Assembly (NCBI RefSeq): GCF_014701095.1
Contig: NZ_AP023439.1
Coordinates: forward strand, 2,778,001 to 2,842,000
DNA: 64,000 nucleotides
Reading direction: 5' to 3'
Origin: Streptomyces tuirus
Lineage (GTDB): Bacteria; Actinomycetota; Actinomycetes; Streptomycetales; Streptomycetaceae
Shown here in pieces: positions 17,725 to 28,027 of the stretch (positions within the stretch are counted from its first letter, which is position 1; every line of letters begins with the position of its first letter). The notes below the pieces were generated by a model, which saw nothing but the letters and a program-made list of their open reading frames with translations, was not told where the DNA came from and did not search any database. The position numbers and the translations under genes are program-made.

Positions 17725-19158
17725 GTGAGCGCCATGGAGAACCAGCAGGAAGGTCCGGTGCGGCGGGAGAGAAGCCTGCGACGCCGCCGGGTGCTGATCG
17801 CCTCCGTCGCCGGGTGTGCCGTGCTGGGCGGGGTGCTGGTGCTGCTGCCGCGGGAGCGGTCCGCCGGGCCCGCGACGCCGTCACCGGGGGCCCTGGCCAT
17901 GGAGGCGGTCGGCAGCGGGGTGCCGGCCGCGCTGCCCGGCCTGACGGAGCTGATCGAGGAGCGGCGGGAGGCGGTGCGGACGCACCCGCGGGACGCGGCG
18001 TCCTGGGCGGTGCTCGGGGCCGCCTATGTGGAGCGGGGGCGGCGCCTGTCGGACCCGGCGCACTACCCGCGGGCGGAGAAGGCGCTGCGGACGTCGCTGT
18101 CGGTGCGGCCGGAGCGCAACACGCCTGCCCTGGCGGGGCTTGCCGCGCTGGCGAACGCCCGCCGGGACTTCCCCGCGGCGCGCCGGTGGGGTGAGGCGGC
18201 GCTGAAGCTGGAGCCGCGGCGGTGGACGACGTATCCGCTGCTCATCGACGCCTACACCGGGCTCGGCGAGTACAAGGCGGCCAAGCGGACGCTGGACCGG
18301 CTGACCGGGCTGCGCTCCGGGCCCGCCGTGCTGGCGCGGGCCGCGGCCGTGTACCGGGACCGGGGCTGGCGGGAGGACGCGGCGGCCTCGCTGGCGGACG
18401 CGGCGGCGGGTGCGCGGGATCCCGCGGAGCGGGCCGCCTATCTGGAGCGGGCCGGGCAGCTGGCCTTCGAACGCGGGGACCTCGACGTCGCGCTGCGGCA
18501 CTTCCGGGAGGCGGTCCGCCTCGACCCCGACCAGTGGGCCGCGCGGGCCGGGCAGGGCCGGACGCTGGCGGGCCTCGGCCGCACGGCGGAGGCGCTGAAC
18601 GCCTACCGCGCGGCCCTCGACGGGCAGCCGTGCCCGCAGTACGCGCTGGAGCTGGGCGAGTTGTACGAGTCGCTGGGCCAGCGGGAAGCGGCCCGGGTGC
18701 GGTACGGCCTGCTGCGGGAGCGGGTGCGGCGCGCTGCCGCGGCCGGGGCCGACGAGGAGCTGGTGCTGGGCCGTTTCGAGGCCGACCACGGCGATCCGAA
18801 GGCGGCGGTGCGGCGGTTGCGCGCGCAGTGGGAACGCCAGCCGGGCACGGGGGTCGCCGACGCGCTGGGCTGGGCCCTGTACCGGGCCGGGGAGCCGGAG
18901 GAGGCCCTGCGCTTCGCGCTGAGGGCGACGTCCCCCGAGCCCGGGGGCGGGGCGCTCGACGCGGCGTCCATGTACCACCGGGGCATGATCGAGCGATCCC
19001 TGAAGCACTACGGCGCGGCCCGCCGCCACCTGACGGCGGCCCTGCGCATCAACCCCCACTTCTCCCCCCTGCACACACCCGCGGCCCGGGCGGCACTCGA
19101 GGCACTGGGAGAGCCACCGGACGAAGGCGTGCCCGAAATGGCCGGCGGGCCGGGGTAG
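17725..19158 (+). CDS. Membrane-anchored TPR protein
   Basis: 477 residues. A basic N-terminus (VRRERSLRRRRVLI) leads into one hydrophobic helix at about 24-42. The rest is alpha-helical with repeated A-x-L-x-x-L-x-x-x-G pairs, which I read as eight or more tetratricopeptide units, for example SWAVLGAAYVERGRRLSDPAHY and AALRINPHFSPLH at the end. It is probably a scaffold outside or at the membrane. The start is GTG 17725 or ATG 17734; neither has a clear ribosome site. The product resembles S. coelicolor SCO2926 in position. Function unknown. Confidence 0.75.
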   Translation: MSAMENQQEGPVRRERSLRRRRVLIASVAGCAVLGGVLVLLPRERSAGPATPSPGALAMEAVGSGVPAALPGLTELIEERREAVRTHPRDAASWAVLGAAYVERGRRLSDPAHYPRAEKALRTSLSVRPERNTPALAGLAALANARRDFPAARRWGEAALKLEPRRWTTYPLLIDAYTGLGEYKAAKRTLDRLTGLRSGPAVLARAAAVYRDRGWREDAAASLADAAAGARDPAERAAYLERAGQLAFERGDLDVALRHFREAVRLDPDQWAARAGQGRTLAGLGRTAEALNAYRAALDGQPCPQYALELGELYESLGQREAARVRYGLLRERVRRAAAAGADEELVLGRFEADHGDPKAAVRRLRAQWERQPGTGVADALGWALYRAGEPEEALRFALRATSPEPGGGALDAASMYHRGMIERSLKHYGAARRHLTAALRINPHFSPLHTPAARAALEALGEPPDEGVPEMAGGPG

Positions 19159-19289
19159 CCGGCTACGGCCGGGCATACGCCGGGGCACCGCCACCCGGGC
19201 GACGGCAGCGCGGGCCGCGGCGGCGCGAGCGGCGGCAGTGCGGGCGGCGGCGGTGCGGCGGCGGCGCTCCGGCCCGGCTCCCCGTCCCG

Positions 19290-19347
19290 GCGGTGCGACA
19301 CCGGCCGTGCGACGCCGGCCGTGCGACGCCGGCCGTGCGACGCCGGC
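19290..19347. repeat. 14-bp tandem repeat, about four copies
   Basis: The unit GTGCGACGCCGGCC, whose first copy reads GTGCGACACCGGCC, repeats at 14-base steps. Confidence 0.8.
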
Positions 19348-19860
19348 CGCTGCGCGGGCCGGGCCCACCCGGCCGACAGGGCCCGGCGGGCCAGCGGGCG
19401 CGGGCCGACGGGGCGCCGCCGGGCCGGACTCCCGGGCCGCCGGGACCGCCCGGAGCCCCCTCCGACCCGCCCCGCCGAGAGACGGCGGTGGGCTGCCGGC
19501 CGGCGTCGCCGCGCCTGCTGCCGGGGCCCAGGCCCGAACCCCGAGGCGCCGCCGCCGGGCCCGGCGCCCGGGTCAGGGACGGGTAGGAAAGACCCCCGCC
19601 GACCGCCCGGCAGGGCACGGGCTCGCCCGCGCACGGGACGAGTACAGCAATCCGGCAACCCATGCCGCACACCACGACAACCGCCGCCCAGCGGGGGACG
19701 CACTCGCCGCCACGGGCCGCCGCGTGGCCTGAGGCCACAGGCCTCTCGGGCAAACGCGATGGCTGCCGCCGGGCGCGGGCACCCCGCCGGGCGGGAGCGG
19801 CGGGGCCGGGGTGTCTTCGTTGTCGCGCCGCAGGCGGTGGGTGTGCAGTGGTCGCGGGGG

Positions 19861-19888
19861 CGGGCGGGTGCCCCGTGACACCCGCCCG
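19861..19888 (-). terminator. hppD terminator
   Basis: Perfect 10-bp stem (19861-19870 with 19879-19888), extended imperfectly by GTCGCG/CGCGAC on the outside. It begins 19 bases beyond the hppD stop. Confidence 0.7.
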
Positions 19889-19906
19889 GCTCGCGACCGC
19901 CGGCGG

Positions 19907-21175
<1,269 letters not shown>

Positions 21176-21646
21176 GTGGCGATCGATCGTCTGGACGGCC
21201 GGATCATCCTGCTGCTCGCCCGGGAGCCGCGGATCGGGGTGCTGGAGATGTCCCGGCGGCTCGGGGTGGCCCGGGGCACCGCGCAGGCGCGGCTGGACCG
21301 GCTTCAGTCGAACGGAGTCATCCGCGGATTCGGTCCCGAGGTGGATCCGGCCGCGCTCGGCTACCCCGTCACGGCGTTCGCCACGCTGCAGATCCGGCAG
21401 GGTCAAGGGCCGGACGTACGGGCCCACTTGGCGACCGTGCCGGAGGTGCTGGAGCTGCACACCACCACCGGCACCGGGGACATGATGTGCCGGCTCGTGG
21501 CCCGCTCCAACGCCGATCTCCAGCGTGTGATCGACCGGGTTGTCGGTTTTGATGGCATCGTCCGGGCCTCGACGGCGATCGTCATGGAGAACCCCGTTCC
21601 GCTGCGGATCATCCCGCTCGTGGAGCAGGCCGCGGAGGAGACCTGA
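21176..21646 (+). CDS. Lrp/AsnC-family regulator next to hppD
   Basis: 156 residues. An N-terminal winged helix-turn-helix (LDGRIILLLAREPRIGVLEMSRRLGVARGTAQARLDRL) is followed by a RAM ligand-binding domain (ATLQIRQGQ, VLELHTTTGTGDMMCRLVARS). GGGAGG lies 5 bases before the GTG at 21176. The divergent orientation toward hppD suggests it regulates tyrosine catabolism, perhaps with tyrosine or 4-hydroxyphenylpyruvate as effector. Both are inferences. Confidence 0.9.
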   Translation: MAIDRLDGRIILLLAREPRIGVLEMSRRLGVARGTAQARLDRLQSNGVIRGFGPEVDPAALGYPVTAFATLQIRQGQGPDVRAHLATVPEVLELHTTTGTGDMMCRLVARSNADLQRVIDRVVGFDGIVRASTAIVMENPVPLRIIPLVEQAAEET

Positions 21647-21665
21647 CGTGTAGGGGTGAGCGCGT

Positions 21666-22313
21666 GTGAACTTCTGGGAGTACCTGGTCAACCGGCACCA
21701 GCAACTGCTCACGGACGCCTACCAGCATGCGAGCGCCGTCTTCCAGTGCATGGTCGTGGCGACGGTGCTCGGCGTGCTGATCGCCGTCGCCAGCTACCGC
21801 AGCGAGTGGGCCGGGAACCTCGCGACCACCACCACCGCCACGATCCTGACCGTGCCGGCGCTCGCCCTGATCGGTCTGCTCATCCCCATCGTCGGCCTCG
21901 GCGTGCCGCCCACGGTGGTCGCGCTGACGCTGTACGGGCTGCTGCCGGTGGTGCGCAACGCGATCGTCGGGCTGCGCGGGGTCGACCCGAGCCTGGTGGA
22001 CGCGGCCACGGGCATCGGGATGTCCCGCCCGGCCCGGCTGCTGCGGGTCGAACTGCCGCTGGCCTGGCCGCCGATCCTCACCGGGATCCGGGTCGCCACC
22101 CAGATGCTGATGGGCATCGCGGCCATCGCGGCCTACGCCTCGGGACCCGGTCTCGGCAACGTCATCTTCCGCGGCCTCGCCTCGCTGGGCAGCGCCAACG
22201 CGCTCAACCAGGTCCTCGCGGGCACGCTCGGCATCATCGTCCTGGCCCTGCTCTTCGACGCCGCGTACGTCCTGATCGGACGGCTGACCATTCCCAGGGG
22301 GATCCGTGCCTGA
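21666..22313 (+). CDS. Osmoprotectant ABC transporter permease (OpuBB-type), first
   Basis: 215 residues with about six helices. The EAA motif region VDAATGIGMSRPARLLRVELPLAWPPIL is the contact site for the ATPase. The length and pattern fit glycine-betaine/choline permeases of the OpuB/ProW family. GTG at 21666 follows AGGGGTGAGC. It overlaps the ATPase gene by 8 bases and heads a four-gene operon ending with the binding lipoprotein. Confidence 0.9.
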   Translation: MNFWEYLVNRHQQLLTDAYQHASAVFQCMVVATVLGVLIAVASYRSEWAGNLATTTTATILTVPALALIGLLIPIVGLGVPPTVVALTLYGLLPVVRNAIVGLRGVDPSLVDAATGIGMSRPARLLRVELPLAWPPILTGIRVATQMLMGIAAIAAYASGPGLGNVIFRGLASLGSANALNQVLAGTLGIIVLALLFDAAYVLIGRLTIPRGIRA

Positions 22314-23565
22314 GACCGGCAACCACGGTGCCTCCATCGAGCTGGAGAACCTGACCAAGCGCTACCCCGGGAATCCGCAGCCGGCCGTGGAGAACGTGAG
22401 CATGGAGATCAAGGCGGGCGAGGTCGTCGTCCTCGTCGGCCCCTCCGGCTGCGGCAAGTCGACCACGCTCAAGATGATCAACCGCCTGATCGAGCCGACC
22501 AGCGGCCGCATCCGTATCGGCGGCGAGGACGTCACCGACATGGACCCGGTCAAGCTGCGCCGCAAGGTGGGGTACGCCATCCAGTCCGCCGGGCTCTTCC
22601 CGCACATGACGGTCGCGCAGAACATCGGGATCGTCCCGAAGATGGTCGGCTGGCCGAAGGCACGGATCAAAGAGCGGACCGAGGAGCTGCTCGACCTCGT
22701 GGGCCTGGACCCCGGGGAGTTCCGCGGCCGCTACCCGCGTCAGCTGTCCGGCGGGCAGCAGCAGCGCGTGGGGGTGGCCCGGGCCCTGGCCGCCGATCCC
22801 CCGGTGCTGCTGATGGACGAGCCGTTCGGGGCGGTGGACCCCATCACCCGGGACCACCTCCAGGACGAGCTGATCCGGTTGCAGTACGAGCTGCACAAGA
22901 CGATCGTGTTCGTCACCCACGACTTCGACGAGGCGATCAAGATCGGCGACCGGATCGCCGTGCTGCGCGAGCGGTCGCAGATCGTACAGTTCGACACCCC
23001 CGAGGCGATCCTCACCAACCCGGCGGACGACTTCGTCTCCGGGTTCGTCGGGGCCGGCGCCGCACTGAAGCGGCTGAACCTGACCCGCGTACGGGACGTG
23101 GAGATCACCGACTATCCGACGGTCACGGTCGACGACCCGCTGCAGCAGATCTTCAACCTGCTGCGGACCAGCGGCCGCGACGAGATCCTGCTGCTCGACC
23201 GGCGCCACCGCCCCTACAAGTGGCTGCGGCGCGGCGAACTGATGCGGGCCCGGGGCTCACTGGCCCGCGCCGGAACCCTGGTGCAGGCCACGGTCGGCCT
23301 GGACGCCACCCTGCGGGACGCGCTGGAGGCGGTGCTCACCGACAACGCGGGGCGGGTGGTGGTGACCGGGCGGCGCGGCGAGTACACGGGCGTCGTCGAC
23401 ATGGAGACGCTCATCAACTCCGTGCACGAGTTGCTGGAGGCCGACCGGCTCGACGCGATGGAGCACCAGCACGAGCTGGAGTCGCTGCGGGCCTCGCAGA
23501 CGCACGCGGAGCAGGAGGGGGCCTCAGGCCCGGCGGGCGGGAACGGCCCGGGAGGAGAACGGTGA
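22306..23565 (+). CDS. Osmoprotectant ABC transporter ATP-binding protein with CBS domains
   Basis: 419 residues. Walker A GPSGCGKSTT, the Q-loop, LSGGQQQRVGVARALA signature, Walker B VLLMDEPFGAVDP and the switch histidine in IVFVTHDFDEA are all present. Residues about 265-390 hold two CBS-like motifs (VDDPLQQIFNLLRTSGRDE, then VQATVGLDATLRDALEAV). In OpuA these sense ionic strength, so direct osmotic gating is likely. GTG start at 22306. Its stop overlaps the next gene's GTG in GTGA. Confidence 0.93.
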   Translation: MPETGNHGASIELENLTKRYPGNPQPAVENVSMEIKAGEVVVLVGPSGCGKSTTLKMINRLIEPTSGRIRIGGEDVTDMDPVKLRRKVGYAIQSAGLFPHMTVAQNIGIVPKMVGWPKARIKERTEELLDLVGLDPGEFRGRYPRQLSGGQQQRVGVARALAADPPVLLMDEPFGAVDPITRDHLQDELIRLQYELHKTIVFVTHDFDEAIKIGDRIAVLRERSQIVQFDTPEAILTNPADDFVSGFVGAGAALKRLNLTRVRDVEITDYPTVTVDDPLQQIFNLLRTSGRDEILLLDRRHRPYKWLRRGELMRARGSLARAGTLVQATVGLDATLRDALEAVLTDNAGRVVVTGRRGEYTGVVDMETLINSVHELLEADRLDAMEHQHELESLRASQTHAEQEGASGPAGGNGPGGER

Positions 23566-24368
23566 CGGCCACGGAGGTCGAGGAGACGTCCGAGCCTCCG
23601 GAGGAGGCCGAGGCGCCCCCACCCGTGCACCGGCCGTCCCGCCTCACCTGGCAGAAGCTGACGTTCCTGCCGGTCGCCCTGATCGCCGTGCTGCTCGCCA
23701 CCTGGCTCTGGTTCCAGCAGGCGGACCTGGACGCGCTCACCCGCAACGCCCTGTCGGGCGGCCAGGTCACCAAGGCGCTCTGGCAGCACATCCAGTTGAC
23801 CGCGATCTCCACGTTCTTCGTGCTGATCATCGCCATCCCGCTGGGCATCCTGCTGACCCGCGGGGTGATGAGCCGGGCCACGCCGGTGGCGATGGCGTTC
23901 GCCAACATGGGTCAGGCGACCCCGGCGATCGGCCTGCTCGCCCTCCTGGTGATCTGGCTGGGCATCGGCCGCAGGGCCGCCCTGATCGGCATCATCATCT
24001 ACGCCATCCTGCCGGTGCTCTCCAACACGATCACGGGTCTGAAGGCGAACGACCCGACCCTGCTGGAGGCGGCCCGCGGCATCGGCATGTCCCCGACGGG
24101 CGTGCTGACCCGCGTCGAACTCCCCCTCGCGGTCCCGCTGATCCTGGCGGGCGTGCGCACCGCCCTGGTCCTGAACGTCGGTACGGCGACCCTGGCGGTC
24201 TTCGGCGGGGGCGGCGGGCTCGGCGTGCTGATCACGACCGGTATCACCAACCAGCGGATGCCGGTGCTGGTGCTGGGGTCGGTCCTCACGGTGGTGCTGG
24301 CGCTGCTGGTGGACTGGCTGGCCTCGCTCGCCGAACTGCTGCTGCGGCCACGGGGGTTGCAGTCATGA
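23562..24368 (+). CDS. Osmoprotectant ABC transporter permease, second
   Basis: 268 residues. The N-terminal 40 residues are disordered and acidic. Six helices follow, with the ATPase-contact motif LLEAARGIGMSPTGVLTRVELPLAVPLIL. GTG at 23562 overlaps the preceding stop (GTGA), with GGAGGAG ahead of it. Two different permeases in one operon suggest a heterodimeric channel, as in OpuB/OpuC systems. Confidence 0.88.
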   Translation: MTATEVEETSEPPEEAEAPPPVHRPSRLTWQKLTFLPVALIAVLLATWLWFQQADLDALTRNALSGGQVTKALWQHIQLTAISTFFVLIIAIPLGILLTRGVMSRATPVAMAFANMGQATPAIGLLALLVIWLGIGRRAALIGIIIYAILPVLSNTITGLKANDPTLLEAARGIGMSPTGVLTRVELPLAVPLILAGVRTALVLNVGTATLAVFGGGGGLGVLITTGITNQRMPVLVLGSVLTVVLALLVDWLASLAELLLRPRGLQS

Positions 24369-25327
24369 GGCGGCGTGGGTGCCTGGCGGCGGCGGGCCTG
24401 CTGGTGGCGGCGGCCGGCTGCGGGCTGACCAGCGGCTCTCCCCTGACCGACGACGTGAAGCCGGGGTCGATCGGTCAGGGTGAGCCGCTGAAGGGCGCGC
24501 ATCTGACGGTGACGTCGAAGTCGTTCACCGAGCAGCTGATCCTCGGCTCGATCATGGGCATCGCGTTCGAGGCGGCCGGCGCGGACGTGATCGACCGGAC
24601 CGGCATCCAGGGGTCCATCGGCAGCCGCGAGGCGGTCCGCAAGGGCGACGCGGACGCCGGGTACGAGTACACGGGCACGGCCTGGATCACGTATCTCGGG
24701 CACAGCAAGCCGATCACCGATCCGCAGGAGCAGTGGGAGGCGGTGAAGAAGGAGGACGCGGGCAACGGGCTGGTCTGGCTGCCGCCGTCGAAGCTCGACA
24801 ACACGTACGCGCTGGCGATGAACCAGGAGAACGCGAAGAAGTACGGCACGAAGACCATGTCGGACGTGGCGAAGCTCGCGAAGTCCGACCCGGGGGCGGT
24901 GAAGCTGTGCGTGGAGGTCGAGTTCGCGAACCGCGCGGACGGGCTGCCGGGCATGCAGAAGGCCTACGGCATGAACGTGCCGGCGCGGAACATCACGCAG
25001 ATGGACACCGGGATCATCTACACGCAGACCGCCAAGGGCAACTGCACGTACGGGGAGGTGTTCACCACCGACGGGCGGATCAAGTCCATGAACCTGGTGG
25101 TGATGGAGGACGACAAGAAGTTCTTCCCCAACTACAACGCCGCACCGATGATCAACGCGAAGTCCCTGAAGGAGTGGCCGGCGATCGCGGAGGTCCTGAA
25201 CCCGGTGACGGCGAAGCTGAACAACTCCGTCGCGCAGACGCTGAACGCGAAGGTGGATGTGGACGGGGAGGACCCCCACCAGGTGGCGCTGGACTGGATG
25301 GTGCAGGAGGGGTTCGTCAAGGAGTGA
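24365..25327 (+). CDS. Glycine betaine/choline-binding lipoprotein (OpuBC-type)
   Basis: 320 residues. The lipobox LLVAAAGC places the lipidated cysteine at position 19. The ligand-binding domain has SKSFTEQLILG near the N-terminus and GYEYTGTAWITYLG, which fit the OpuAC family; aromatic residues of that family bind the quaternary ammonium group. The ATG at 24365 overlaps the preceding stop in ATGA. It is the last gene of the operon. Confidence 0.92.
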   Translation: MRRRGCLAAAGLLVAAAGCGLTSGSPLTDDVKPGSIGQGEPLKGAHLTVTSKSFTEQLILGSIMGIAFEAAGADVIDRTGIQGSIGSREAVRKGDADAGYEYTGTAWITYLGHSKPITDPQEQWEAVKKEDAGNGLVWLPPSKLDNTYALAMNQENAKKYGTKTMSDVAKLAKSDPGAVKLCVEVEFANRADGLPGMQKAYGMNVPARNITQMDTGIIYTQTAKGNCTYGEVFTTDGRIKSMNLVVMEDDKKFFPNYNAAPMINAKSLKEWPAIAEVLNPVTAKLNNSVAQTLNAKVDVDGEDPHQVALDWMVQEGFVKE

Positions 25328-25339
25328 GTTACAAAGAAG

Positions 25340-25378
25340 GCGTTGCAAAGGATGCTTTGCAACGCTACCTTTGCATGG
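25340..25378 (+). promoter_or_regulatory. Operator and leaderless promoter of the HTH regulator
   Basis: GCGTTGCAAAG-GATG-CTTTGCAACGC (25340-25365) is a perfect 11-4-11 palindrome. TTGCAA (25343-25348) can serve as -35 and TACCTT (25366-25371) as -10, with 17 bases between. Transcription should then begin about at the GTG at 25378. A dimer bound to the palindrome would block the promoter, so autorepression is likely. Confidence 0.65.
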
Positions 25379-25959
25379 TGAGCGAGCCCGAGAACACTCC
25401 AGTACGGCAACTCGACGCCCGATCCCTGCGGGGACTGGCGCACCCCCTGCGCATCCAGCTGCTGGACGCCCTGCGTTTCGGCGGCCCGGCAACCGCCTCA
25501 CAACTGGCCCAGAAACTGGGCGAGTCCAGCGGCGCCACCAGCTACCACCTGCGTCAACTGGCGGAGTACGGCTTCGTCGAGGACGCTCCCGAGCACGGCA
25601 AGGGCCGCGAACGCTGGTGGAAGGCGATCCACCACGGCATCCGTTTCGACGACTCCCTGCTGACCGACTCGGACCCGGTGGTGCGCGGAGCGGCGGACCT
25701 GTATCTGCACGAGGTCGCCACCGCGCAGACCCGGGCCCTGTCGACCTGGCTGGGCAACCGCGCGTCATGGCCCGAGGAATGGACCCGCTCCTGGGACATG
25801 AGCAGCTCGACGCTGAGCCTCACGCCCGAACTGACGCAGGAACTCGTCGAGAAGATGCACGCGCTGGTCGACACCTACCGCGACCGCGCTGCCGCCGATG
25901 ACTCCGGTGTCGAGCAGGTCCGCATCCAGACCCACGCCTTTCCGATCCGAACCGACTGA
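25378..25959 (+). CDS. ArsR-like helix-turn-helix regulator
   Basis: 193 residues. The winged helix is clear: LAHPLRIQLLDALRFGGPATASQLAQKLGESSGATSYHLRQLAEYGFVED. The remainder (about residues 75-190) is a helical effector or dimer region with no family name. GTG 25378 is preferred over ATG 25375 because the promoter spacing predicts a transcript starting at the GTG. A tiny gene follows 10 bases downstream. The target genes are unknown; the best supported target is its own promoter. Confidence 0.85.
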   Translation: MSEPENTPVRQLDARSLRGLAHPLRIQLLDALRFGGPATASQLAQKLGESSGATSYHLRQLAEYGFVEDAPEHGKGRERWWKAIHHGIRFDDSLLTDSDPVVRGAADLYLHEVATAQTRALSTWLGNRASWPEEWTRSWDMSSSTLSLTPELTQELVEKMHALVDTYRDRAAADDSGVEQVRIQTHAFPIRTD

Positions 25960-25969
25960 GAGGTTCGCC

Positions 25970-26143
25970 ATGCACCCGGACATCCACCTCGCCCTGCACC
26001 ACGCCCGCGCCACCGAACTCCGCGCCGAGACCGAACCCCGTCCCGCACCCGGGCCCAACCTCCGTACGCGGCTGGGCTGGACCCTCATAGAAGTCGGGCT
26101 GAAGCTCGCCATCCGGCCGAGGCATCCGGTCCCCGCCCATTAG
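25970..26143 (+). CDS. 57-residue hypothetical protein coupled to the HTH regulator
   Basis: Starts MHPDIHLALHHARATELRAE and ends with an amphipathic helix LGWTLIEVGLKLAIRPR. No family recognised. GAGAGG lies just before the ATG. It is likely co-transcribed with the regulator. It ends 12 bases before the convergent protease gene. Confidence 0.55.
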   Translation: MHPDIHLALHHARATELRAETEPRPAPGPNLRTRLGWTLIEVGLKLAIRPRHPVPAH

Positions 26144-26155
26144 GTGGTGTCCGGC

Positions 26156-26947
26156 CTAGCAGCTGGGGACGGAGCCCTTCCCCGTCTCCAGGGCCACCAG
26201 TGAAGCGACCGTGCTCTTCAGCGTGGTCACCGGGATCAGCCGCAGGCCCTTCGGCAGCTCGGCGCGCGCGTCGCCGCACTCCGCCTTGGGCACCAGGAAC
26301 ACCGTCGCCCCGTCCCGCTTGGCGGCCTGGGTCTTGAGGGCGACGCCTCCCACCGCACCGACCCGGCCGGCCGCGTCGATCGTGCCCGTACCGGCGATGA
26401 CCCGGCCGCCGGTGAGGTCCCCGCCGGTGCCGTCGCCCTCGAGCTTGTCGATGATCCCCAGGGAGAAGAGCAGCCCCGCGCTGGGCCCGCCCACGTCCGC
26501 GAGCTTCAGACTGACCTTGATGCCCTTGTCGTCGAGGTCGAGGTACCCCAGCGCGGCCTGCGTCGCCGCGTCCTGGGACTCCTTCATCTGCTCCTCGTTG
26601 TGCCGCTCGATCTCCTTGACGTTGTCCCCGCTGGGGTAGACGGAGTCCAGCGGCATGACTGCCTGGTCGGTGCGGAACCAGCTGTCGACGACGTCGGGGA
26701 GCGAGACCCGGGTGTCCGGGGAGGTCGCCTCGATGGTGGTCATCCGCAGCTCCCCCCGGGTGTCCCGGACCGGCGCACCCGAGATGGTGATTACCGGCGT
26801 GCCCTTGTTCTCGCCGAGCACGTTCGCCGTCAGCCCGGGCTGCGCCACCGAGAACGGCAACGGCGCCAGCACCGCCGTCGCGAGCAGGGCCACGACGGGC
26901 AGGGCGCAGACGGCGATGGCCTGGGGGCGCGTGAGGCGAGAGAACAC
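26156..26947 (-). CDS. Secreted/membrane S16 (Lon-type) protease
   Basis: 263 residues. One N-terminal helix (AIAVCALPVVALLATAVLA) anchors it, a PDZ-like linker follows and then the S16 domain with catalytic Ser in VGGPSAGLLFSLGI and Lys in ALKTQAAKRDGA. No ATPase domain, so it is not a classical Lon; homologues in actinobacteria and firmicutes (YlbL-like) are membrane-bound. The GTG at 26947 has no ribosome site, but TAGATT 7 bases upstream fits a leaderless transcript. Confidence 0.85.
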   Translation of the reverse strand: MFSRLTRPQAIAVCALPVVALLATAVLAPLPFSVAQPGLTANVLGENKGTPVITISGAPVRDTRGELRMTTIEATSPDTRVSLPDVVDSWFRTDQAVMPLDSVYPSGDNVKEIERHNEEQMKESQDAATQAALGYLDLDDKGIKVSLKLADVGGPSAGLLFSLGIIDKLEGDGTGGDLTGGRVIAGTGTIDAAGRVGAVGGVALKTQAAKRDGATVFLVPKAECGDARAELPKGLRLIPVTTLKSTVASLVALETGKGSVPSC

Positions 26948-27022
26948 GGGATCAATCTAACGCGGGCGGAGGACACGGCCGGGACCAGGGCGTCCGGGGC
27001 CCCGCGGGGAGCCCGTCGGCCC

Positions 27023-27664
27023 TCAGCGCAGCGCCTCCGCGACCTCGCGGGCCGCGTCGACGACCCGTGGGCCCACCCGTTCCGGTACCGCCTCGGCCAG
27101 CATCACCACACCGACGCTGCCCTCGACGCCCGTCACGCCCAGCAGCGGCGCCGCCGCTCCCCAGGCGCCCGCCTCCAGCTCGCCGTGCGTCAGCATGTAG
27201 CCCGGGTCGGTCGTCGGGTGCTGCCGGGCCGCGAGGATCGCCTTGCCGGCGGCGCCCCGGTCCAGGGGATGCCGGAACCCGGCGCGGTAGGCGACGTGAT
27301 AGTCCGTCCAGGTCGGCTCCACGACGGCCACGGCCAGCGCGTCCGCCCCGTCGACCAGGGTCAGGTGCGCCGTCGCGCCGATGTCCTCGGCCAGTGACCG
27401 CAGCGCCGGCATCGCGGCCTCCCGTACGAGCGGGTGGACCTGCCGTCCCAGCCTCAGCACCCCGAGCCCGACGCGGGCACGTCCGCCGAGGTCACGGCGT
27501 ATGAGGGCATGCTGCTCCAGCGTGGCGAGCAACCGGTACACGACGGTTCGGTTCACGCCCAGCCGGACGGACAGTTCGGTCACGGTCAGCCCGTGGTCCG
27601 TGTCGGCGAGCAGCTTGAGGACACGCAGTCCCCGGTCGAGCGTCTGAGAGGTCTCCGCGGTCAC
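27023..27664 (-). CDS. IclR-family transcriptional regulator
   Basis: 213 residues. N-terminal winged helix (LDRGLRVLKLLADTDHGLTVTELSVRLGVNRTVVYRLLATL), then an IclR effector domain (ATAHLTLVDGADALAVAVVEP, RHPLDRGAAGKAILA). The target genes are not evident because neighbours are unrelated. The start is the GTG at 27664, with AAGGAG 8 bases upstream; a GTG at 27673 is too close to that site. Confidence 0.88.
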   Translation of the reverse strand: MTAETSQTLDRGLRVLKLLADTDHGLTVTELSVRLGVNRTVVYRLLATLEQHALIRRDLGGRARVGLGVLRLGRQVHPLVREAAMPALRSLAEDIGATAHLTLVDGADALAVAVVEPTWTDYHVAYRAGFRHPLDRGAAGKAILAARQHPTTDPGYMLTHGELEAGAWGAAAPLLGVTGVEGSVGVVMLAEAVPERVGPRVVDAAREVAEALR

Positions 27665-27930
27665 GACGCCCACTCCTTAGTGGTGAGGTCGGCGGCCCCT
27701 CGGTCGGCGGATGCGTCACCGAGTCCCGTCGGCAACGCGCTTCAGAGGCCGCCGATCGGTCGGCGGCCCGGCCAGTCCGGGCCGCGTCGCTTCACGGCTG
27801 CGCTCCGCGGCGGCGCTGCCACGGGGCGTGTGCGTAGCGGGACAGTAGCGAAGCAGGTTCGCTGAGCGGAAGGCTCCGTCCAGAATCCGGGCAGGGAGCG
27901 GGGTGTACTGCTCGAATTTGCGACGGTATG

Positions 27931-28012
27931 GCGCCCCGGCAGGGGCGCGAGGCCGTGCCGAATACACGGCTCCGCCGCGTGGGCGCGACCGGCCACGCAC
28001 AAGCCGCAGCCG
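27931..28012. repeat. Dispersed GC-rich intergenic element, copy 2
   Basis: Contains GCGCCCC-GGCA-GGGGCGC (a 7-bp stem), then CACGGCTCCGCCGCGTGGGCGCGACCGGCCACGC. It parallels the copies at 4115-4191 and 48917-48980. The rest of the 27665-28027 gap shows no other signal. Confidence 0.55.
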
Positions 28013-28027
28013 ATGGACGACAGGAGC

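Larger units (their letters stand above)
19159..19905. other. Intergenic region of about 750 bases without a convincing gene
   Basis: Very high GC. It holds a tandem 14-base repeat (see 19290-19347) and simple GCGG-rich runs. It ends in the hppD terminator at 19861-19888. The open frames here are low-complexity, lack ribosome sites and look unlike proteins. Confidence 0.6.

Noticed and set aside
27716..28000. Small genes in the IclR-helicase gap
   Set aside because: The frames are Arg-rich, have no ribosome site and overlap the dispersed element.
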